Shown in pieces: positions 47,737 to 58,346 of a stretch of DNA of 64,000 bases (positions are counted from its first letter, which is position 1; each line of letters opens with the position of its first letter). The translations under genes and the position numbers were made by a program. The stretch spans positions 278,881 through 342,880 of the forward strand of contig NZ_JAHVJQ010000006.1 of NCBI RefSeq assembly GCF_019801145.1, written 5' to 3'. The notes under the pieces were generated by a model. It was given only the letters and a program-made list of their open reading frames with translations. It was not told the origin of the DNA and searched no databases. This DNA comes from Leisingera aquaemixtae. Lineage in GTDB: Bacteria; Pseudomonadota; Alphaproteobacteria; Rhodobacterales; Rhodobacteraceae.

Positions 47737-49023
47737 TCACGCGGGGCTGAATTCCAGCCCTCTTTCGGTAAAGGCAACTTTCTGGCCGCCTTCGATCTCC
47801 TCGCGGAACTGGCCCGCGATGGCCTGCAGCGCACCGGCATGGCCGCTGGCGGCAAACCGGCTGACGGAGCGGATGCGGGCGCTGTTGTCGAAGCCTTCGG
47901 CGGCATGGGCCCAGATCAGCGGGTGCAGCTCTTTCAGGTGGTCCCGGATCAGCCAGGCCGCGGCCTGTGCAATCTTCAGCCGCGGCGCGTCGGCCTGCAG
48001 GTCGCGCCCCAGCCCATTGGGCAGGGCAACGGTGCAATAAGCGGCCAGCAGGTTGATCATCTCCTGCGAGGCATCGGCCCGGACGATATCGCGCAACCCG
48101 TCGAGGAAGAAACGGGTATCGACTCGGGCGCAGGCCTGATCGTCGATGGTGATGGCATCGAAATAGACCCAGGCGTAGCCGCCCGCGCCCCAGGTGGCCT
48201 CGGTGCGCGCGGCGGTGCGCCGGGCCTCCAGCTCCAGCGCGGCGTAGGAGCCGGAGCTGCGCGGCAGCATGTAGGTGCCGAGCGCGCGCATGTGGCGGTG
48301 GTTGGCTGGGGCCAGATCAATCAGCGCGCTGTAGGCGTCCGCCACCTGCATGGTTGCGGCGCTGCGGCCGACATAGAGCGCGCATTGCGCGGCTTGCAGG
48401 AACGGGCTGTCCTTGCTGGCCTGCGCGATCGGGCCCAGCAGCGCAGCAGCACGGTCAAAATGGGCTGCGCAGCGGCGGCGGGCCGGCTGCTGCGGCGCAT
48501 CCCCGCCCTCAGCGCCGCGCCAGGCCCAGCCGATGTCGATATGGGCCAGCGCCACCAGGGCAGTCAGATAGGGGTCGCGGCGGTTCTCTGCCCGCAGCGC
48601 CTCAAACGCCATCAGGCCGCGGATCAGGGCGCGGCTGCCGGCATCGCCGTTTTCGGCCAGCGCGTGCTCGGTTGCGGTCACCACGTCGGCGCGGGCGCCA
48701 TAGGCGATGAGATCGGCCAGCGGCAGGCCGCAGCGGGCGGCGGCGCGGCTTTCGTCGGCCTCGCGGATCTGCTGCGACAGCTTCTCCCAAAGCTCCTGGC
48801 GGGCCAGGAACTGGCCCCGGTCCTGGGCTTCGATGCAGGCCGGGTCGCCTTCTGCGCTGCAGACCGGGATCGACAGGCTGTCTTCCAGGCGGCGGGGCAG
48901 AAGCTGTTCGGCAGGGGCCGGAGAAGGGGCGGGGGCCTGGCGTGCGGCTGGCCGGGACCGGCTGGAAACAAGACCTGAAATCCGGGTCAGAAGATCCCGT
49001 GCCTGTCGAGACTGTGTGAGCAT
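47737..49023 (-). CDS. Hypothetical helical protein
   Basis: A 428-residue, alanine-rich protein with no transmembrane segments. The N-terminal 55 residues are Arg/Pro-rich and probably disordered; the rest reads as alpha-helical repeats that may be TPR-like (ALVALAHIDIGWAWRGAEG, FLQAAQCALYVGRSAATM). I recognise no named family. AGGAAG precedes the ATG. It is convergent with tex and separated by 183 bp from the next gene on its strand. Confidence 0.8.
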   Translation of the reverse strand: MLTQSRQARDLLTRISGLVSSRSRPAARQAPAPSPAPAEQLLPRRLEDSLSIPVCSAEGDPACIEAQDRGQFLARQELWEKLSQQIREADESRAAARCGLPLADLIAYGARADVVTATEHALAENGDAGSRALIRGLMAFEALRAENRRDPYLTALVALAHIDIGWAWRGAEGGDAPQQPARRRCAAHFDRAAALLGPIAQASKDSPFLQAAQCALYVGRSAATMQVADAYSALIDLAPANHRHMRALGTYMLPRSSGSYAALELEARRTAARTEATWGAGGYAWVYFDAITIDDQACARVDTRFFLDGLRDIVRADASQEMINLLAAYCTVALPNGLGRDLQADAPRLKIAQAAAWLIRDHLKELHPLIWAHAAEGFDNSARIRSVSRFAASGHAGALQAIAGQFREEIEGGQKVAFTERGLEFSPA

Positions 49024-49206
49024 TTGTGCTTCCTGATGAGTGGCAGCTTATCGTTGTTCACAGTCTCGTCAGGCAATGGGGCGCAAAGATGGCGGCAGTG
49101 GGGAAGTTCATGCGCGGCGGCGGATATTTGCGCAGTTTCGCAGACAATCCGAAATGGATTTGCCGGGCTTTTAACGAAGGGCGCCAGAATGCCGTGAAGA
49201 AGGGTG

Positions 49207-49665
49207 TCAAAATGCCGTGAAATGGTGGCGTTCGGTGCGGATTCCGCGCCGCTGAAACTCAGCATCTATTTCCTGGTGCGGCGGCGTGGCCTCTTGCGGC
49301 AGGCGGATGCGTTTGCCGCTCTTCAGGATCAGTGTGGCGCGGACCGAGAAATCCCAGCGGGTGTCAAAGCGTACCCTGTCTATCTCGCCAAGCTCTGCCG
49401 CGCCATTCAGCCCGCCGCTGAACCATTCGATCCGGCTGGCGGAAATTCTGAGGCCCGACAAGGGGTTGCGGATCAGGTCCAAAAGCGCCGGGATAACCGG
49501 CAGGGTCAGCAGGATTACCAGCCACAGGGCCGCATCCAGCACCCGCCACAGCACCAGAAGCGCCAGCAGCCAGCCGCATGTCGCCAGAATGGCCGCGGGG
49601 GAGCGGCCCCGGCGGGAAAAGCTGTAGTCCTCCGCCGGGGGGCATGTTTCAGGCGTTTCAGGCAT
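49207..49665 (-). CDS. Small membrane protein downstream of pepN
   Basis: A 152-residue protein with two adjacent hydrophobic segments (about 25-43 and 46-64), then a soluble tail of about 85 residues that looks like a small beta-domain (SASRIEWFSGGLNGAAELGE, RATLILKSGKRIRLP), similar in style to membrane-anchored PH-like domains. The family is unknown to me. Its start overlaps the end of pepN by 8 bp, so the two are probably co-translated. Confidence 0.78.
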   Translation of the reverse strand: MPETPETCPPAEDYSFSRRGRSPAAILATCGWLLALLVLWRVLDAALWLVILLTLPVIPALLDLIRNPLSGLRISASRIEWFSGGLNGAAELGEIDRVRFDTRWDFSVRATLILKSGKRIRLPQEATPPHQEIDAEFQRRGIRTERHHFTAF

Positions 49666-52210
49666 CCAGGATCCGGGTCACCATTTCATTGGTGTCGCGG
49701 CTGAGGCCCTCTGTCCCGGCAATCCGGCTGAGCTGGGCGCGGATCAGCGACTGGCGGCCCGCGTCATAGCGCTTCCAGGTCTGGAAGGCGGCGCACATGC
49801 GGGCGGTGGTCTGCGGATTCAGGCTGTCCAGCGCGATCAGGTTTTCGGCCAGCAGCTGATAGCCCTCGCCGCTGGCATGGTGGAAGCCCGCGTGGTTGCC
49901 CGCCAGCGCGCCGAAGACCGCGCGGAAGCGGTTGGGGTTCTTCATGTCGAACAGCGGGTGTTTGGTAAGAGCGGCGGCGGTTGCAGCCGTATTCTCCGGC
50001 GCGGCGCAGGCGATCTGCAGGGCAAACCACTTGTCCATCACCAGCCGGTCGTCCTGCCACTGATCGAAGAACGCCTGGCTTTGCGCCTCGCCTTTCTCGG
50101 CCTTCATCAGGGCGCCAAGGGCAGCATACTGCTGGGTCATGTTGTCCGCGGCGGCATACTGGCGCGCGGCCTGTTCGCCACCGTCCAGCCGGGTCAGCAA
50201 AGACAGGATGCGGCCATTGAGGGCGCGTTTGCCGGCGCTTTCGGCATCCGGGGCATAGGGGCCTTCGACCGTGGTTGCGGCATAAAGCCGGGGCAGGCTG
50301 GTTTCCAGCTGCTGCGCCAGGGTCTGGGTAAAGGTCTCAGCCGCGTCGTAAATCTTCTGCGGATCGGGTGTATAGCCGCGCTCATGCAGGGTCTGGGCGA
50401 TGTCGGCCTGACTGGGCGGCGACAGTACAAGCGCGCGGAAGGCCGGGTCCTGTTCGTCGTCGCGCACCAGTTTTTCCAGCGCGTCCAGATAGGCCGCATC
50501 GGGTGCCGCCCCGTCCAGCACCATGGCAACCCGGGTTTCCTTGGCCAGCGCATTGCCGGCCTCCCAGCGGTTGAACGGGTCGGTGTCATGCGCCAGCAAA
50601 AAGGCGCGCTCGGCGTTGGTGGTCTCGCGCTCCAGGATCACCGGGGCGGAGAATTCGCGCAGGATGGAAGGAACCGGCTTGGAGGCGAGGCCGTCGAAGG
50701 TGAAGCTCTGCTTGGCGTCGGTCAGTTCCAGCACTTGCGTGCCGCGCACCTCGTCGCCGTTGGGGGACAACAGGCCCACCGCCATCGGAATGACCCGCGG
50801 CGCCTTGTCGGGCTGGCCCGGCGTCGGCGGCGTCGATTGCTCAAACGTCAAGGTATAGGTGCCATCGGCGTAATCTTCGGAGACCTTGACCCGCGGGGTG
50901 CCCGCCTGGCTGTACCACAGCTTGAACTGGCTGAGGTCGCGCCCGGTGGCATCCTCGAACACTTTCAGCCAGTCCTCGATGGTGCAGGCCTGGCCGTCGT
51001 GGCGCTCGAAATAGAGCTTCAGCGCCTTGTAATAGTTGTCATCGCCCACCAGCCGCTTGAGCATGCCGATCACCTCGGCGCCCTTTTCATAGACGGTGGC
51101 GGTGTAGAAGTTGTTGATTTCCTGGAAGGCTTCGGGCCGCGGCGGATGGGCGAGGGGGCCGTTGTCCTCCGGGAACTGGCGGGCGCGGAGCGTAATCACG
51201 TCGTCGATCCGCTTCACCGGCTCCGAGCGCATGTCGGCGGTGAACTGGGCGTCGCGAAATACCGTCAGCCCTTCCTTCAGGCACAGCTGGAACCAGTCGC
51301 GGCAGGTGATGCGGTTGCCGGTCCAGTTGTGGAAATACTCATGCGCGATGATCGCCTCGATGCGTTCGAAATTGGCATCCGTGGAGGTTTCGGGCGAGGC
51401 CAGAACACAGGAGGAGTTGAAGATGTTCAGCCCCTTGTTCTCCATCGCGCCCATGTTGAAGTCGTCCACGGCGACAATATTGAACAGGTCGAGGTCGTAT
51501 TCGAGGCCGTAGACGTCCTCGTCCCATTTCATCGACTTTTTCAGCGCCTCCATGCCAAAGGCGCATTTGCCTTCGTCGCCGGGGCGGACCCAGATGTTCA
51601 GCTCCACATCCTTGCCAGAGCGCGTGGTGAAGCTGCCGGGATGGTTCACCAGGTCGCCCGCCACCAGCGCAAACAGATAGGCCGGTTTCGGCCAGGGATC
51701 ATGCCATTCGGCCCAGCCCTCGCCCGCGCCCATCGGGTTGCCGTTTGACAGCATCACCGGCTCGTCGCCCTCGATCCGCACGGTGAAGGTGGACATCACG
51801 TCTGGGCGGTCCGGGTAATAGGTGATCTTGCGGAAGCCCTCGGCCTCGCACTGGGTGCAGTACATGCGGTTGGACATGTATAGCCCCTCCAGCGCGGTAT
51901 TGCCGGCCGGGTTGATCTCCACCTCGGCTTCCCAAGTGAATGGGGCGCTGGGCACCTCGCATTTTAGGCCGCCCTCGACCAGTTCCGGCGTGACCGGCTG
52001 GCCGTCGATTTTGGCGGACATCAGTTTCAGCTCTTCGCCGTGCAGGAAGAACGTCTTGTCTGCCGCGTCCGGCTTGGGGGCAAAGCGGATCTTGCTCAGG
52101 ACGCGGGTGGTTTCCGGTGCCAGGCGGAAGGTCAGGTGAACGCTTTCGACGTCATATCCGAAGGGCGTGTAGTCTTTCAGGTAGAAGGTCTGGGGCGTAT
52201 CTTTGGCCAT
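49658..52210 (-). CDS. pepN: Aminopeptidase N
   Basis: PepN is a cytosolic M1 zinc aminopeptidase with broad specificity, important in protein turnover. The 850-residue protein has the exopeptidase motif MGAMENKGLN at about 250-259 and the zinc site HEYFHNWTGNR (HExxH) at about 289-299, with the second glutamate further on in LKEGLTVFRD. The C-terminal DUF3458-type helical domains are full length. GAGGAG precedes the ATG. Confidence 0.97.
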   Translation of the reverse strand: MAKDTPQTFYLKDYTPFGYDVESVHLTFRLAPETTRVLSKIRFAPKPDAADKTFFLHGEELKLMSAKIDGQPVTPELVEGGLKCEVPSAPFTWEAEVEINPAGNTALEGLYMSNRMYCTQCEAEGFRKITYYPDRPDVMSTFTVRIEGDEPVMLSNGNPMGAGEGWAEWHDPWPKPAYLFALVAGDLVNHPGSFTTRSGKDVELNIWVRPGDEGKCAFGMEALKKSMKWDEDVYGLEYDLDLFNIVAVDDFNMGAMENKGLNIFNSSCVLASPETSTDANFERIEAIIAHEYFHNWTGNRITCRDWFQLCLKEGLTVFRDAQFTADMRSEPVKRIDDVITLRARQFPEDNGPLAHPPRPEAFQEINNFYTATVYEKGAEVIGMLKRLVGDDNYYKALKLYFERHDGQACTIEDWLKVFEDATGRDLSQFKLWYSQAGTPRVKVSEDYADGTYTLTFEQSTPPTPGQPDKAPRVIPMAVGLLSPNGDEVRGTQVLELTDAKQSFTFDGLASKPVPSILREFSAPVILERETTNAERAFLLAHDTDPFNRWEAGNALAKETRVAMVLDGAAPDAAYLDALEKLVRDDEQDPAFRALVLSPPSQADIAQTLHERGYTPDPQKIYDAAETFTQTLAQQLETSLPRLYAATTVEGPYAPDAESAGKRALNGRILSLLTRLDGGEQAARQYAAADNMTQQYAALGALMKAEKGEAQSQAFFDQWQDDRLVMDKWFALQIACAAPENTAATAAALTKHPLFDMKNPNRFRAVFGALAGNHAGFHHASGEGYQLLAENLIALDSLNPQTTARMCAAFQTWKRYDAGRQSLIRAQLSRIAGTEGLSRDTNEMVTRILDA

Positions 52211-52312
52211 TCTCGCTCTCCTCGGAACTGCTTCTTTTCAGGTGTAGAGGATAGAGGCGGGACTGCAAGCGGATTGGCGGTTGAAATGCCGCTTCCGGAA
52301 AATCCGCAGCAC

Positions 52313-52331
52313 TTTCTTGAAAATCAAGAAA
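52313..52331. promoter_or_regulatory. Palindrome upstream of glcB
   Basis: TTTCTTGA-AAA-TCAAGAAA, a perfect inverted repeat with 8-bp arms, lies 102 bp before the glcB start and 103 bp before pepN on the other strand. It could be an operator for either gene; the regulator is unknown. Confidence 0.5.
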
Positions 52332-52432
52332 TTGAGTTCGGTTTCACCGATGGGGTGTTTTGTTGCTGACTGGAAACTTCTGCCCTAGTTAGATGTCAGC
52401 ATACAGTGGTGTACCGCCGGAAGGAGCAAGTC

Positions 52433-54580
52433 ATGAGCCGGGTCGAGAAACAGGGAATTCAGGTGGCGCCGGAGCTGGCGGATTTCATCGAGAAACAGGC
52501 GCTGCCGGGCACCGGGATCGAGGCCGAGGCGTTCTGGAAAGGCCTGGCGGAGCTGGTGAACAGCTTCGGCCCGGAAAACCGCGCGCTGCTGGCGAAACGC
52601 GAGGAAATCCAGGCCAGGATCGACGCCTGGCACATCGCCAACCGCGACAAGCCGCATGACCACGAAGCCTACAAGGCGTTTCTGGCCGACATCGGCTACC
52701 TGCTGCCGGAGGGCGGCGATTTCGAGATCGAAACGCAGAACGTGGACCCTGAGATCGCCAAGGTTCCGGGGCCGCAGCTGGTGGTGCCGATCACCAATGC
52801 CCGCTATGCGCTGAACGCGGCCAATGCGCGCTGGGGCAGCCTGTATGACGGGTTCTACGGCACCGATGCGATGGGAACCCCGGCGCCCAAGGGCGGCTAT
52901 GACAAGGGCCGCGGCGCGCGGGTTGTGGCGCGGGCGCGGGTGTTCCTGGATGAGGCGTTCCCGATCAATGGCGCCAGCCACGCGGACGTGCGCCGCTATC
53001 ACGTGCAGGACGGCCAGCTGCTGATCGACGACCTGCCGCTGGCGCAGCCGGAGAAATTCGCAGGCTACCGCGGCAACCCCAAGGCGCCGGAATCCGTGCT
53101 GCTGCGCAACAACGGGCTGCATGTGGAACTGGTGTTCGACCGCGCCCATGCTATCGGCGCCCGCGACCAGGCGGGGCTGGCAGACGTGCGGCTGGAAAGC
53201 GCGATGTCGGCGATCATGGACTGCGAGGATTCGGTCGCCTGCGTCGATGCCGAGGACAAGGTACAGGCCTATTCCAACTGGCTGGGGCTGATGAAGGGCG
53301 ATCTGGAGGCAGAGCTGGAGAAGGGCGGCAAGACCATCACCCGCCGCCTGAACCCGGACTTCGGCTATACCGCGCCGGACGGCTCGGCCATGTCCGTCAA
53401 GGGCCGCGCCCTGTTGTGGGTGCGCAATGTGGGCCATCTGATGACCAATCCAGCAGTACTGGATAAGGACGGAAACGAGGCATACGAGGGCCTGCTGGAT
53501 GCGCTGATCACCGTGATGATCGCCAAGCACGACCTGAAGCGCGAGGGCGGCAACTCTGCCCACGGCTCTGTCTACGTGGTGAAGCCCAAGATGCACGGGC
53601 CGGAAGAGGTCGCCTTTACCGACCGGATCTTCGACAAGGTCGAGGATATCCTGGGCCTGCCGCGCCACACCGTGAAGATCGGCATCATGGACGAGGAGCG
53701 CCGCACCTCAGTGAACCTCAAGGAATGCATCCGCGCCGCCAAGCACCGGGTCGCCTTCATCAACACCGGCTTCCTCGACCGCACCGGTGACGAGATCCAC
53801 ACCTCGATGGAGGCGGGGCCGTTCTCCCGTAAGGATTTCATCAAGCGCAAGGGCTGGATTGGCGCCTATGAGAACCTGAACGTCGACATCGGCCTGGAAT
53901 GTGGGCTGAGCGGCAAGGCACAGATCGGCAAGGGCATGTGGGCGATGCCGGACATGATGGCGGCGATGCTGGAGCAGAAGATCGAGCACCCGAAATCCGG
54001 CGCCAACTGCGCCTGGGTGCCGAGCCCGACCGCCGCGACCCTGCACGCGCTGCATTACCACAAGGTTGATGTGCTGGCGGTGCAGGCCAAGTTGAAAGAG
54101 GGCGGCCGCCGCGCCCATGTGGACGGCATCCTGGAAATCCCGCTGGCGACCTACCGCAAGTGGACCCCGCGCCAGATTGCCCGCGAAGTGGACAACAACG
54201 CGCAAGGGATCCTCGGCTATGTGGTGCGCTGGATCGATCAGGGCGTCGGCTGCTCCAAGGTGCCGGACATCAATGACGTCGGCCTGATGGAGGATCGCGC
54301 CACCTGCCGGATTTCCGCCCAGCATATCGCCAACTGGCTGCACCATGGTGTCGTCTCCGAAGAGGAAGTCATGGGCAGCCTGCGCAAGATGGCCAAAGTG
54401 GTGGATGAGCAGAACCGCGGCGACAATACCTACCGCGCGATGGCACCGGGCTATGACACCATCGCCTTCAAGGCGGCCTGCGATCTGGTGTTCAAGGGGC
54501 GGGTGCAGCCTTCCGGCTATACTGAGCCGGTGCTGCACGCCCGGCGGCTGGAGCTGAAGGCCCAGGAAGCCGCGGCCTGA
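52433..54580 (+). CDS. glcB: Malate synthase G
   Basis: This enzyme condenses glyoxylate with acetyl-CoA to malate, for the glyoxylate shunt or glycolate use. The 715-residue, single-chain protein has the isoform G length and motifs: [41 protein letters not shown] (general base region), [13 protein letters not shown] and [24 protein letters not shown] 52433 is preceded by AAGGAG. The glcG-like gene follows after a terminator. Confidence 0.97.
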   Translation: MSRVEKQGIQVAPELADFIEKQALPGTGIEAEAFWKGLAELVNSFGPENRALLAKREEIQARIDAWHIANRDKPHDHEAYKAFLADIGYLLPEGGDFEIETQNVDPEIAKVPGPQLVVPITNARYALNAANARWGSLYDGFYGTDAMGTPAPKGGYDKGRGARVVARARVFLDEAFPINGASHADVRRYHVQDGQLLIDDLPLAQPEKFAGYRGNPKAPESVLLRNNGLHVELVFDRAHAIGARDQAGLADVRLESAMSAIMDCEDSVACVDAEDKVQAYSNWLGLMKGDLEAELEKGGKTITRRLNPDFGYTAPDGSAMSVKGRALLWVRNVGHLMTNPAVLDKDGNEAYEGLLDALITVMIAKHDLKREGGNSAHGSVYVVKPKMHGPEEVAFTDRIFDKVEDILGLPRHTVKIGIMDEERRTSVNLKECIRAAKHRVAFINTGFLDRTGDEIHTSMEAGPFSRKDFIKRKGWIGAYENLNVDIGLECGLSGKAQIGKGMWAMPDMMAAMLEQKIEHPKSGANCAWVPSPTAATLHALHYHKVDVLAVQAKLKEGGRRAHVDGILEIPLATYRKWTPRQIAREVDNNAQGILGYVVRWIDQGVGCSKVPDINDVGLMEDRATCRISAQHIANWLHHGVVSEEEVMGSLRKMAKVVDEQNRGDNTYRAMAPGYDTIAFKAACDLVFKGRVQPSGYTEPVLHARRLELKAQEAAA

Positions 54581-54630
54581 CCGCGGCAAACTGACCGGAT
54601 GAAACAGTTTCCCCGCAACAAGGGGTAGTC

Positions 54631-54656
54631 AAAGGGGGCCTTTTGGCCTCCTTTTC
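54631..54656 (+). terminator. Terminator of glcB
   Basis: AAAGGGGGCC-TTTT-GGCCTCCTTTT, with one G-T pair in the stem, lies 50 bp after the glcB stop. Confidence 0.85.
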
Positions 54657-54689
54657 TGTTCCGTAACGTTAGGAGAGGAGGCTGAACTG

Positions 54690-55118
54690 ATGGCTGGGAT
54701 TTCACTGGAGCAGGCGCGCACCATCATCCGGGTGGCGCTGGAGAAGGGGCATGAGCTGAACCTGAAACCGCTGTCGGTGGTGGTGCTGGACGCTGGCGGC
54801 CATGTGCAGGCGTTTGAGCGTGAGGACGGCGCCGCTCCGGGCCGCTTCCCGATTGCGCATGGCAAGGCCTACGGCTCGGTGATGCTGGGCATGGCGGGCA
54901 GCGCCCAGATGGCGCGGGCAGAGGCGCAGGCCTATTTCATGGCAGCGGTGAACGGCGTTTACGGCGGCCAGGTGGTGCCGGTGCCGGGCGGCGTGCTGGT
55001 GCGCGGCGCGGACGGCGCGGTGATCGGCGCGGTTGGCGTGACCGGCGACACCTCGGACAACGACGCCATTGCGGCTGTGGCGGGCATCGAAGCCGCGGGC
55101 CTCAAGGGCGAGATCTGA
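54690..55118 (+). CDS. glcG: GlcG/HbpS-family protein
   Basis: A 142-residue protein of the GlcG (DUF336, HbpS-like) family: SLEQARTIIRVALEKG, LSVVVLDAGGHVQAFERED, and VPVPGGVLVRGADGAVIGAVGVTG. GlcG is found in glycolate operons, and HbpS homologues bind haem or cobalamin; the precise role is unknown. It lies directly downstream of glcB, which supports a link with glyoxylate use, although a terminator stands between them. AGGAGAGGAGG precedes the ATG. Confidence 0.88.
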   Translation: MAGISLEQARTIIRVALEKGHELNLKPLSVVVLDAGGHVQAFEREDGAAPGRFPIAHGKAYGSVMLGMAGSAQMARAEAQAYFMAAVNGVYGGQVVPVPGGVLVRGADGAVIGAVGVTGDTSDNDAIAAVAGIEAAGLKGEI

Positions 55119-55211
55119 GCCTCAAGTGCGTGCGTGAACAGAGCGTTGCGCCATCACTGCGGTTGAACCCGTGCCCTGGCAGGGCTAGATTTTCTGCCAG
55201 GAAACGGAGAC

Positions 55212-55997
55212 ATGCGGAATATGGCACGACCCAAGGTTGGCATTATCGGCAATTCTTATCTGCTGAACGATCAGTACCCCGTGCATGCGGGCGGGACGAT
55301 GAATTCCGAGGCGATTGCCGAGGTGGCGGGCTGCATGCCGCTGATGATCCCTTCGGACCCGCGGTTCGTGACTGTCGAGGAGCTGCTGAATACCTTCGAC
55401 GGCTTCCTGCTGACCGGCGGGCGGCCCAATGTGCATCCCAATGAGTACGGCGAGGCCGAGACCGATGCACATGGCGCCTTTGATCGGGCGCGCGATGCGA
55501 TCACCCTGCCGCTGATCCGCGCTTGCGTCGAGCGCGGCCAGCCGTTCCTGGGCATCTGCCGCGGCTTTCAGGAAGTGAACGTGGCAATGGGCGGCACCCT
55601 GCACCCGGAAATCCGCGACCTGCCGGGGCGGATGAACCACCGGATGCCGCCGGACGGCACGCTGGAGGAAAAATTCGCCCTGCGTCATACGGTCAAGTTC
55701 AACTCCGGCGGGGTGTTCCACCGCCTGTTCGGTGCTGAGGAAGTGATGACGAACACGCTGCACGGCCAGGGCATCAAGCGCCCGGGTGCGCGGGTTGTCA
55801 TTGACGGCCACGCGCCGGACGGCACGCCGGAAGCGGTCTATATCAAGGATGCGCCGGGCTTTACTCTGTCGGTGCAATGGCACCCGGAGTGGGAGGCGGC
55901 AGCGGACCCGGTGTCCCGCCCGTTGTTTGAGGCTTTCGGCGGGGCGGTGCGGGCCTGGTCCGCAGGCGGACAGGCCGGGTTGCAAAAGACGGCATAG
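55212..55997 (+). CDS. Gamma-glutamyl-gamma-aminobutyrate hydrolase-like amidase
   Basis: A 261-residue class I glutamine amidotransferase-like protein of the peptidase C26 (PuuD) family. It has DGFLLTGGRPNVHPNEYGE, the nucleophile elbow LGICRGFQEVNVAMGG (Cys at about 117), and the SVQWHPEW histidine motif with a downstream acidic partner. Members hydrolyse gamma-glutamyl amides in putrescine or ethanolamine breakdown. No other polyamine genes are next to it, so the substrate is uncertain. An in-frame ATG at 55221 is an alternative start. Confidence 0.88.
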   Translation: MRNMARPKVGIIGNSYLLNDQYPVHAGGTMNSEAIAEVAGCMPLMIPSDPRFVTVEELLNTFDGFLLTGGRPNVHPNEYGEAETDAHGAFDRARDAITLPLIRACVERGQPFLGICRGFQEVNVAMGGTLHPEIRDLPGRMNHRMPPDGTLEEKFALRHTVKFNSGGVFHRLFGAEEVMTNTLHGQGIKRPGARVVIDGHAPDGTPEAVYIKDAPGFTLSVQWHPEWEAAADPVSRPLFEAFGGAVRAWSAGGQAGLQKTA

Positions 55998-56102
55998 GCA
56001 CATTCCACGTTGAGCGCGGTTTGAAGCGGCTTTGCCCTGGTGCAGAGGCTGGCCTGAGCTGCCGGCGTTGCGGCCCGCCCGGCGGGCAGGCCGCTGCCAG
56101 CG

Positions 56103-58343
56103 TCAGATCAGCAGATCAAAGTCATGCATCAGCGGCAGCCGCCGGGCGCGTTTGCCGGTGAGGTCGAACAGTGCGTTGGCCAGCGCCGGGGCCGCGGGCG
56201 GGGTGCCGGGCTCGCCTGCGCCGCTGATATGCGTTTGTTCTTCCAGAATACGCACCTCCACCTCGGGCATCGTGCGCATGCGGATGGCGTCGTAATCGGG
56301 GAAGTTCCCTTGTTCCGCCGCGCCTTCGGCAAAAGTGATCTCGCCGAACATCGCTGCTGACAGCCCATAGGCCATGCCGCCGAACATCTGTGCTTCCAGG
56401 TTCCGCGGATCCAGCGCAACGCCCAGATCGGCGGCGATCCAGGCCTTTCTGAGGCGGATCAGTCCGTCTTCCTCCGCCACTTCAATCACCTGCGCCACCG
56501 GGGTGCCGAAGCTGTAGGTCATGGCAACGCCCCGGCCCACGCCGTCAGCCGTCTTGCCGGTCCAGCCGGACATCTCCTTGGCCGCTTCCAGAACCTTGGC
56601 CGCGGGCGCCCATTCCTGGCGGGTCAGGGCCAGCCGGAACTCCAGCGGGTCGGCTCCGGCCGCATGGGCCATTTCGTCCATGAAGCTTTCCATGAAAAAG
56701 CCGTTGAAGGACGCCCCGACAGACCGCCAGGCGCCGATCGGGACCTGCAGCTCCGCGGCGTGGCCGCGGATGCGGTAGTTGGGGATGCCGTAGGGCTGGT
56801 TGAAGGCGCCGTCGACAAGTGTTGTGTCTGGGCCGGCGGGAGTCATACCGAACCAGCGGCTCATCAGCTGCGGGGGCAGCGCCTGGCTGGCGATCTGTCC
56901 ATCCAGCAGAACCGCGCTGCCGTCCTTCACCGCGCCCCGCATCCGGGCCATGGCGCCGGGGCGGTAGAAGTCATGGGTCATGTCCTCTTCCCGGCTCCAG
57001 GTGAGCTGCACCGGAGTGCCCCGCATCTGCCGCGCCAGCTTGGCGGCATAGACCGAGAAGTCCAACTCGCCGCGCCGCCCGAAGCCGCCGCCCATCATCG
57101 GGGTGTTCACCTCGACCTGTTCGGGGTCGATCCCCAACGCATCGGCGCAGTGATTGCGGGTGAGAAGCGGCCCCTGATTGCCGCTCCAGAGCTGCAGTTT
57201 GCTGCCGTCGTAGAGCGCGGTGGCGTTCAGCGGCTCCATCGTCGCGTGGGCAAGGAAGGGCACCTCGTATTCGGCGGAAATTTCCTGCGCCCCTTGGGGA
57301 AGTGCAGAGACATCGCCATCGTCGCGCAGGGTGGAGTTCGGCTCAGCGTCAAAGGCAGCGCGGATGGCGTCCTGGATTTCCGCTTGCGTGCCCGGAATGG
57401 GGGCAGGCCCCCAGTCTGCGGCGACCGCTTCGGCGGCCTGGATGGCGAGCCATGTGTTGTTTGCAACCACGGCAAAGGCATTGCCCAGGTCCACCACTTG
57501 TTCGACGCCCGGCATCTGCAGCGCTTCGCTGGCATCAAAGCCGTTCATGGTGCCGCCAAGGTGCGGGTTCGCCTTGAGGGCCGCGAACTTCATCCCCGGC
57601 AGGCGGACGTCGATGCCGAATTTAGCGGTGCCGGTGGCCTTGCCGGGCATGTCCACACGCGGCTGCGCCTTGCCCAGCAGCTTCCATTCGCTGCGGTGGC
57701 GCAGCTGGGCCTCGACCGGTTCCAGCCCGGCGGCCTCAGCAGCCAGCTCGGTATAGGCAATCTCGATGTTGCCGGGGGCAATCACCTTGCCGTCCCTGGT
57801 GGACAGCTGGCTGCTGGCAATGCCCAGCCGGTTGGCCGCGGCAAGCTTCAGCGTTTCCCGGGCAGAGGCGCCCGCGGCCCTCATCCGTTCATACCCGTCC
57901 TTCATCGAGGAGGAGCCGCCGGTCACCTGCATGTCCATCAGCTTGCCCGCATGGCCAAGCGCCTCGCCCAGCGAATGCATAAACCGCGATTTGTCGTAGC
58001 CTTTGGAAGGGATCACCTCTCCCAGCAGGGCCGCGTTGTAATAGGCGGTGGCGGCCGGGCCGTGGATGACCTCAACCTGGTCCAGAGTCACGTCCAGCTC
58101 TTCGGCGATCAATGCGGCCCAGGTGGTGTGCACGCCCTGGCCCATCTCGGCGCGCGGGGCGATCAGGGTGATCTTTTCGCCAGAGATCATCACAAACGGG
58201 TTGAAGGCGGCTTCGCCTTCCGCCGGCTTCAGCGGGTTCGGGGCAGGGCGGCTGACGTAATAGGCGCCGAAGGCAACGCCGCCGACAATGGCGGCAGAGC
58301 CGATCAGGAAGCTGCGGCGGGCGATTTTCTTGAAACTGGCCAT
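56103..58343 (-). CDS. Molybdenum hydroxylase large subunit (IorB/xanthine dehydrogenase type), TAT-exported
   Basis: This is the molybdopterin-binding subunit of an aldehyde or N-heterocycle oxidoreductase. The 746-residue protein starts with a twin-arginine signal (RRSFLIGSAAIVGG), so it is likely exported to the periplasm with its small subunit. Mo-cofactor motifs include MGQGVHTTWAAL, GGGFGRRGELDFSVYAA and GEPGTPPAAPALANALF, the last with the likely catalytic Glu. The layout (TAT signal, no FAD subunit) is that of isoquinoline 1-oxidoreductase IorB. The substrate cannot be read. It is 3 bp after the small subunit gene. Confidence 0.92.
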   Translation of the reverse strand: MASFKKIARRSFLIGSAAIVGGVAFGAYYVSRPAPNPLKPAEGEAAFNPFVMISGEKITLIAPRAEMGQGVHTTWAALIAEELDVTLDQVEVIHGPAATAYYNAALLGEVIPSKGYDKSRFMHSLGEALGHAGKLMDMQVTGGSSSMKDGYERMRAAGASARETLKLAAANRLGIASSQLSTRDGKVIAPGNIEIAYTELAAEAAGLEPVEAQLRHRSEWKLLGKAQPRVDMPGKATGTAKFGIDVRLPGMKFAALKANPHLGGTMNGFDASEALQMPGVEQVVDLGNAFAVVANNTWLAIQAAEAVAADWGPAPIPGTQAEIQDAIRAAFDAEPNSTLRDDGDVSALPQGAQEISAEYEVPFLAHATMEPLNATALYDGSKLQLWSGNQGPLLTRNHCADALGIDPEQVEVNTPMMGGGFGRRGELDFSVYAAKLARQMRGTPVQLTWSREEDMTHDFYRPGAMARMRGAVKDGSAVLLDGQIASQALPPQLMSRWFGMTPAGPDTTLVDGAFNQPYGIPNYRIRGHAAELQVPIGAWRSVGASFNGFFMESFMDEMAHAAGADPLEFRLALTRQEWAPAAKVLEAAKEMSGWTGKTADGVGRGVAMTYSFGTPVAQVIEVAEEDGLIRLRKAWIAADLGVALDPRNLEAQMFGGMAYGLSAAMFGEITFAEGAAEQGNFPDYDAIRMRTMPEVEVRILEEQTHISGAGEPGTPPAAPALANALFDLTGKRARRLPLMHDFDLLI

Positions 58344-58346
58344 CGG

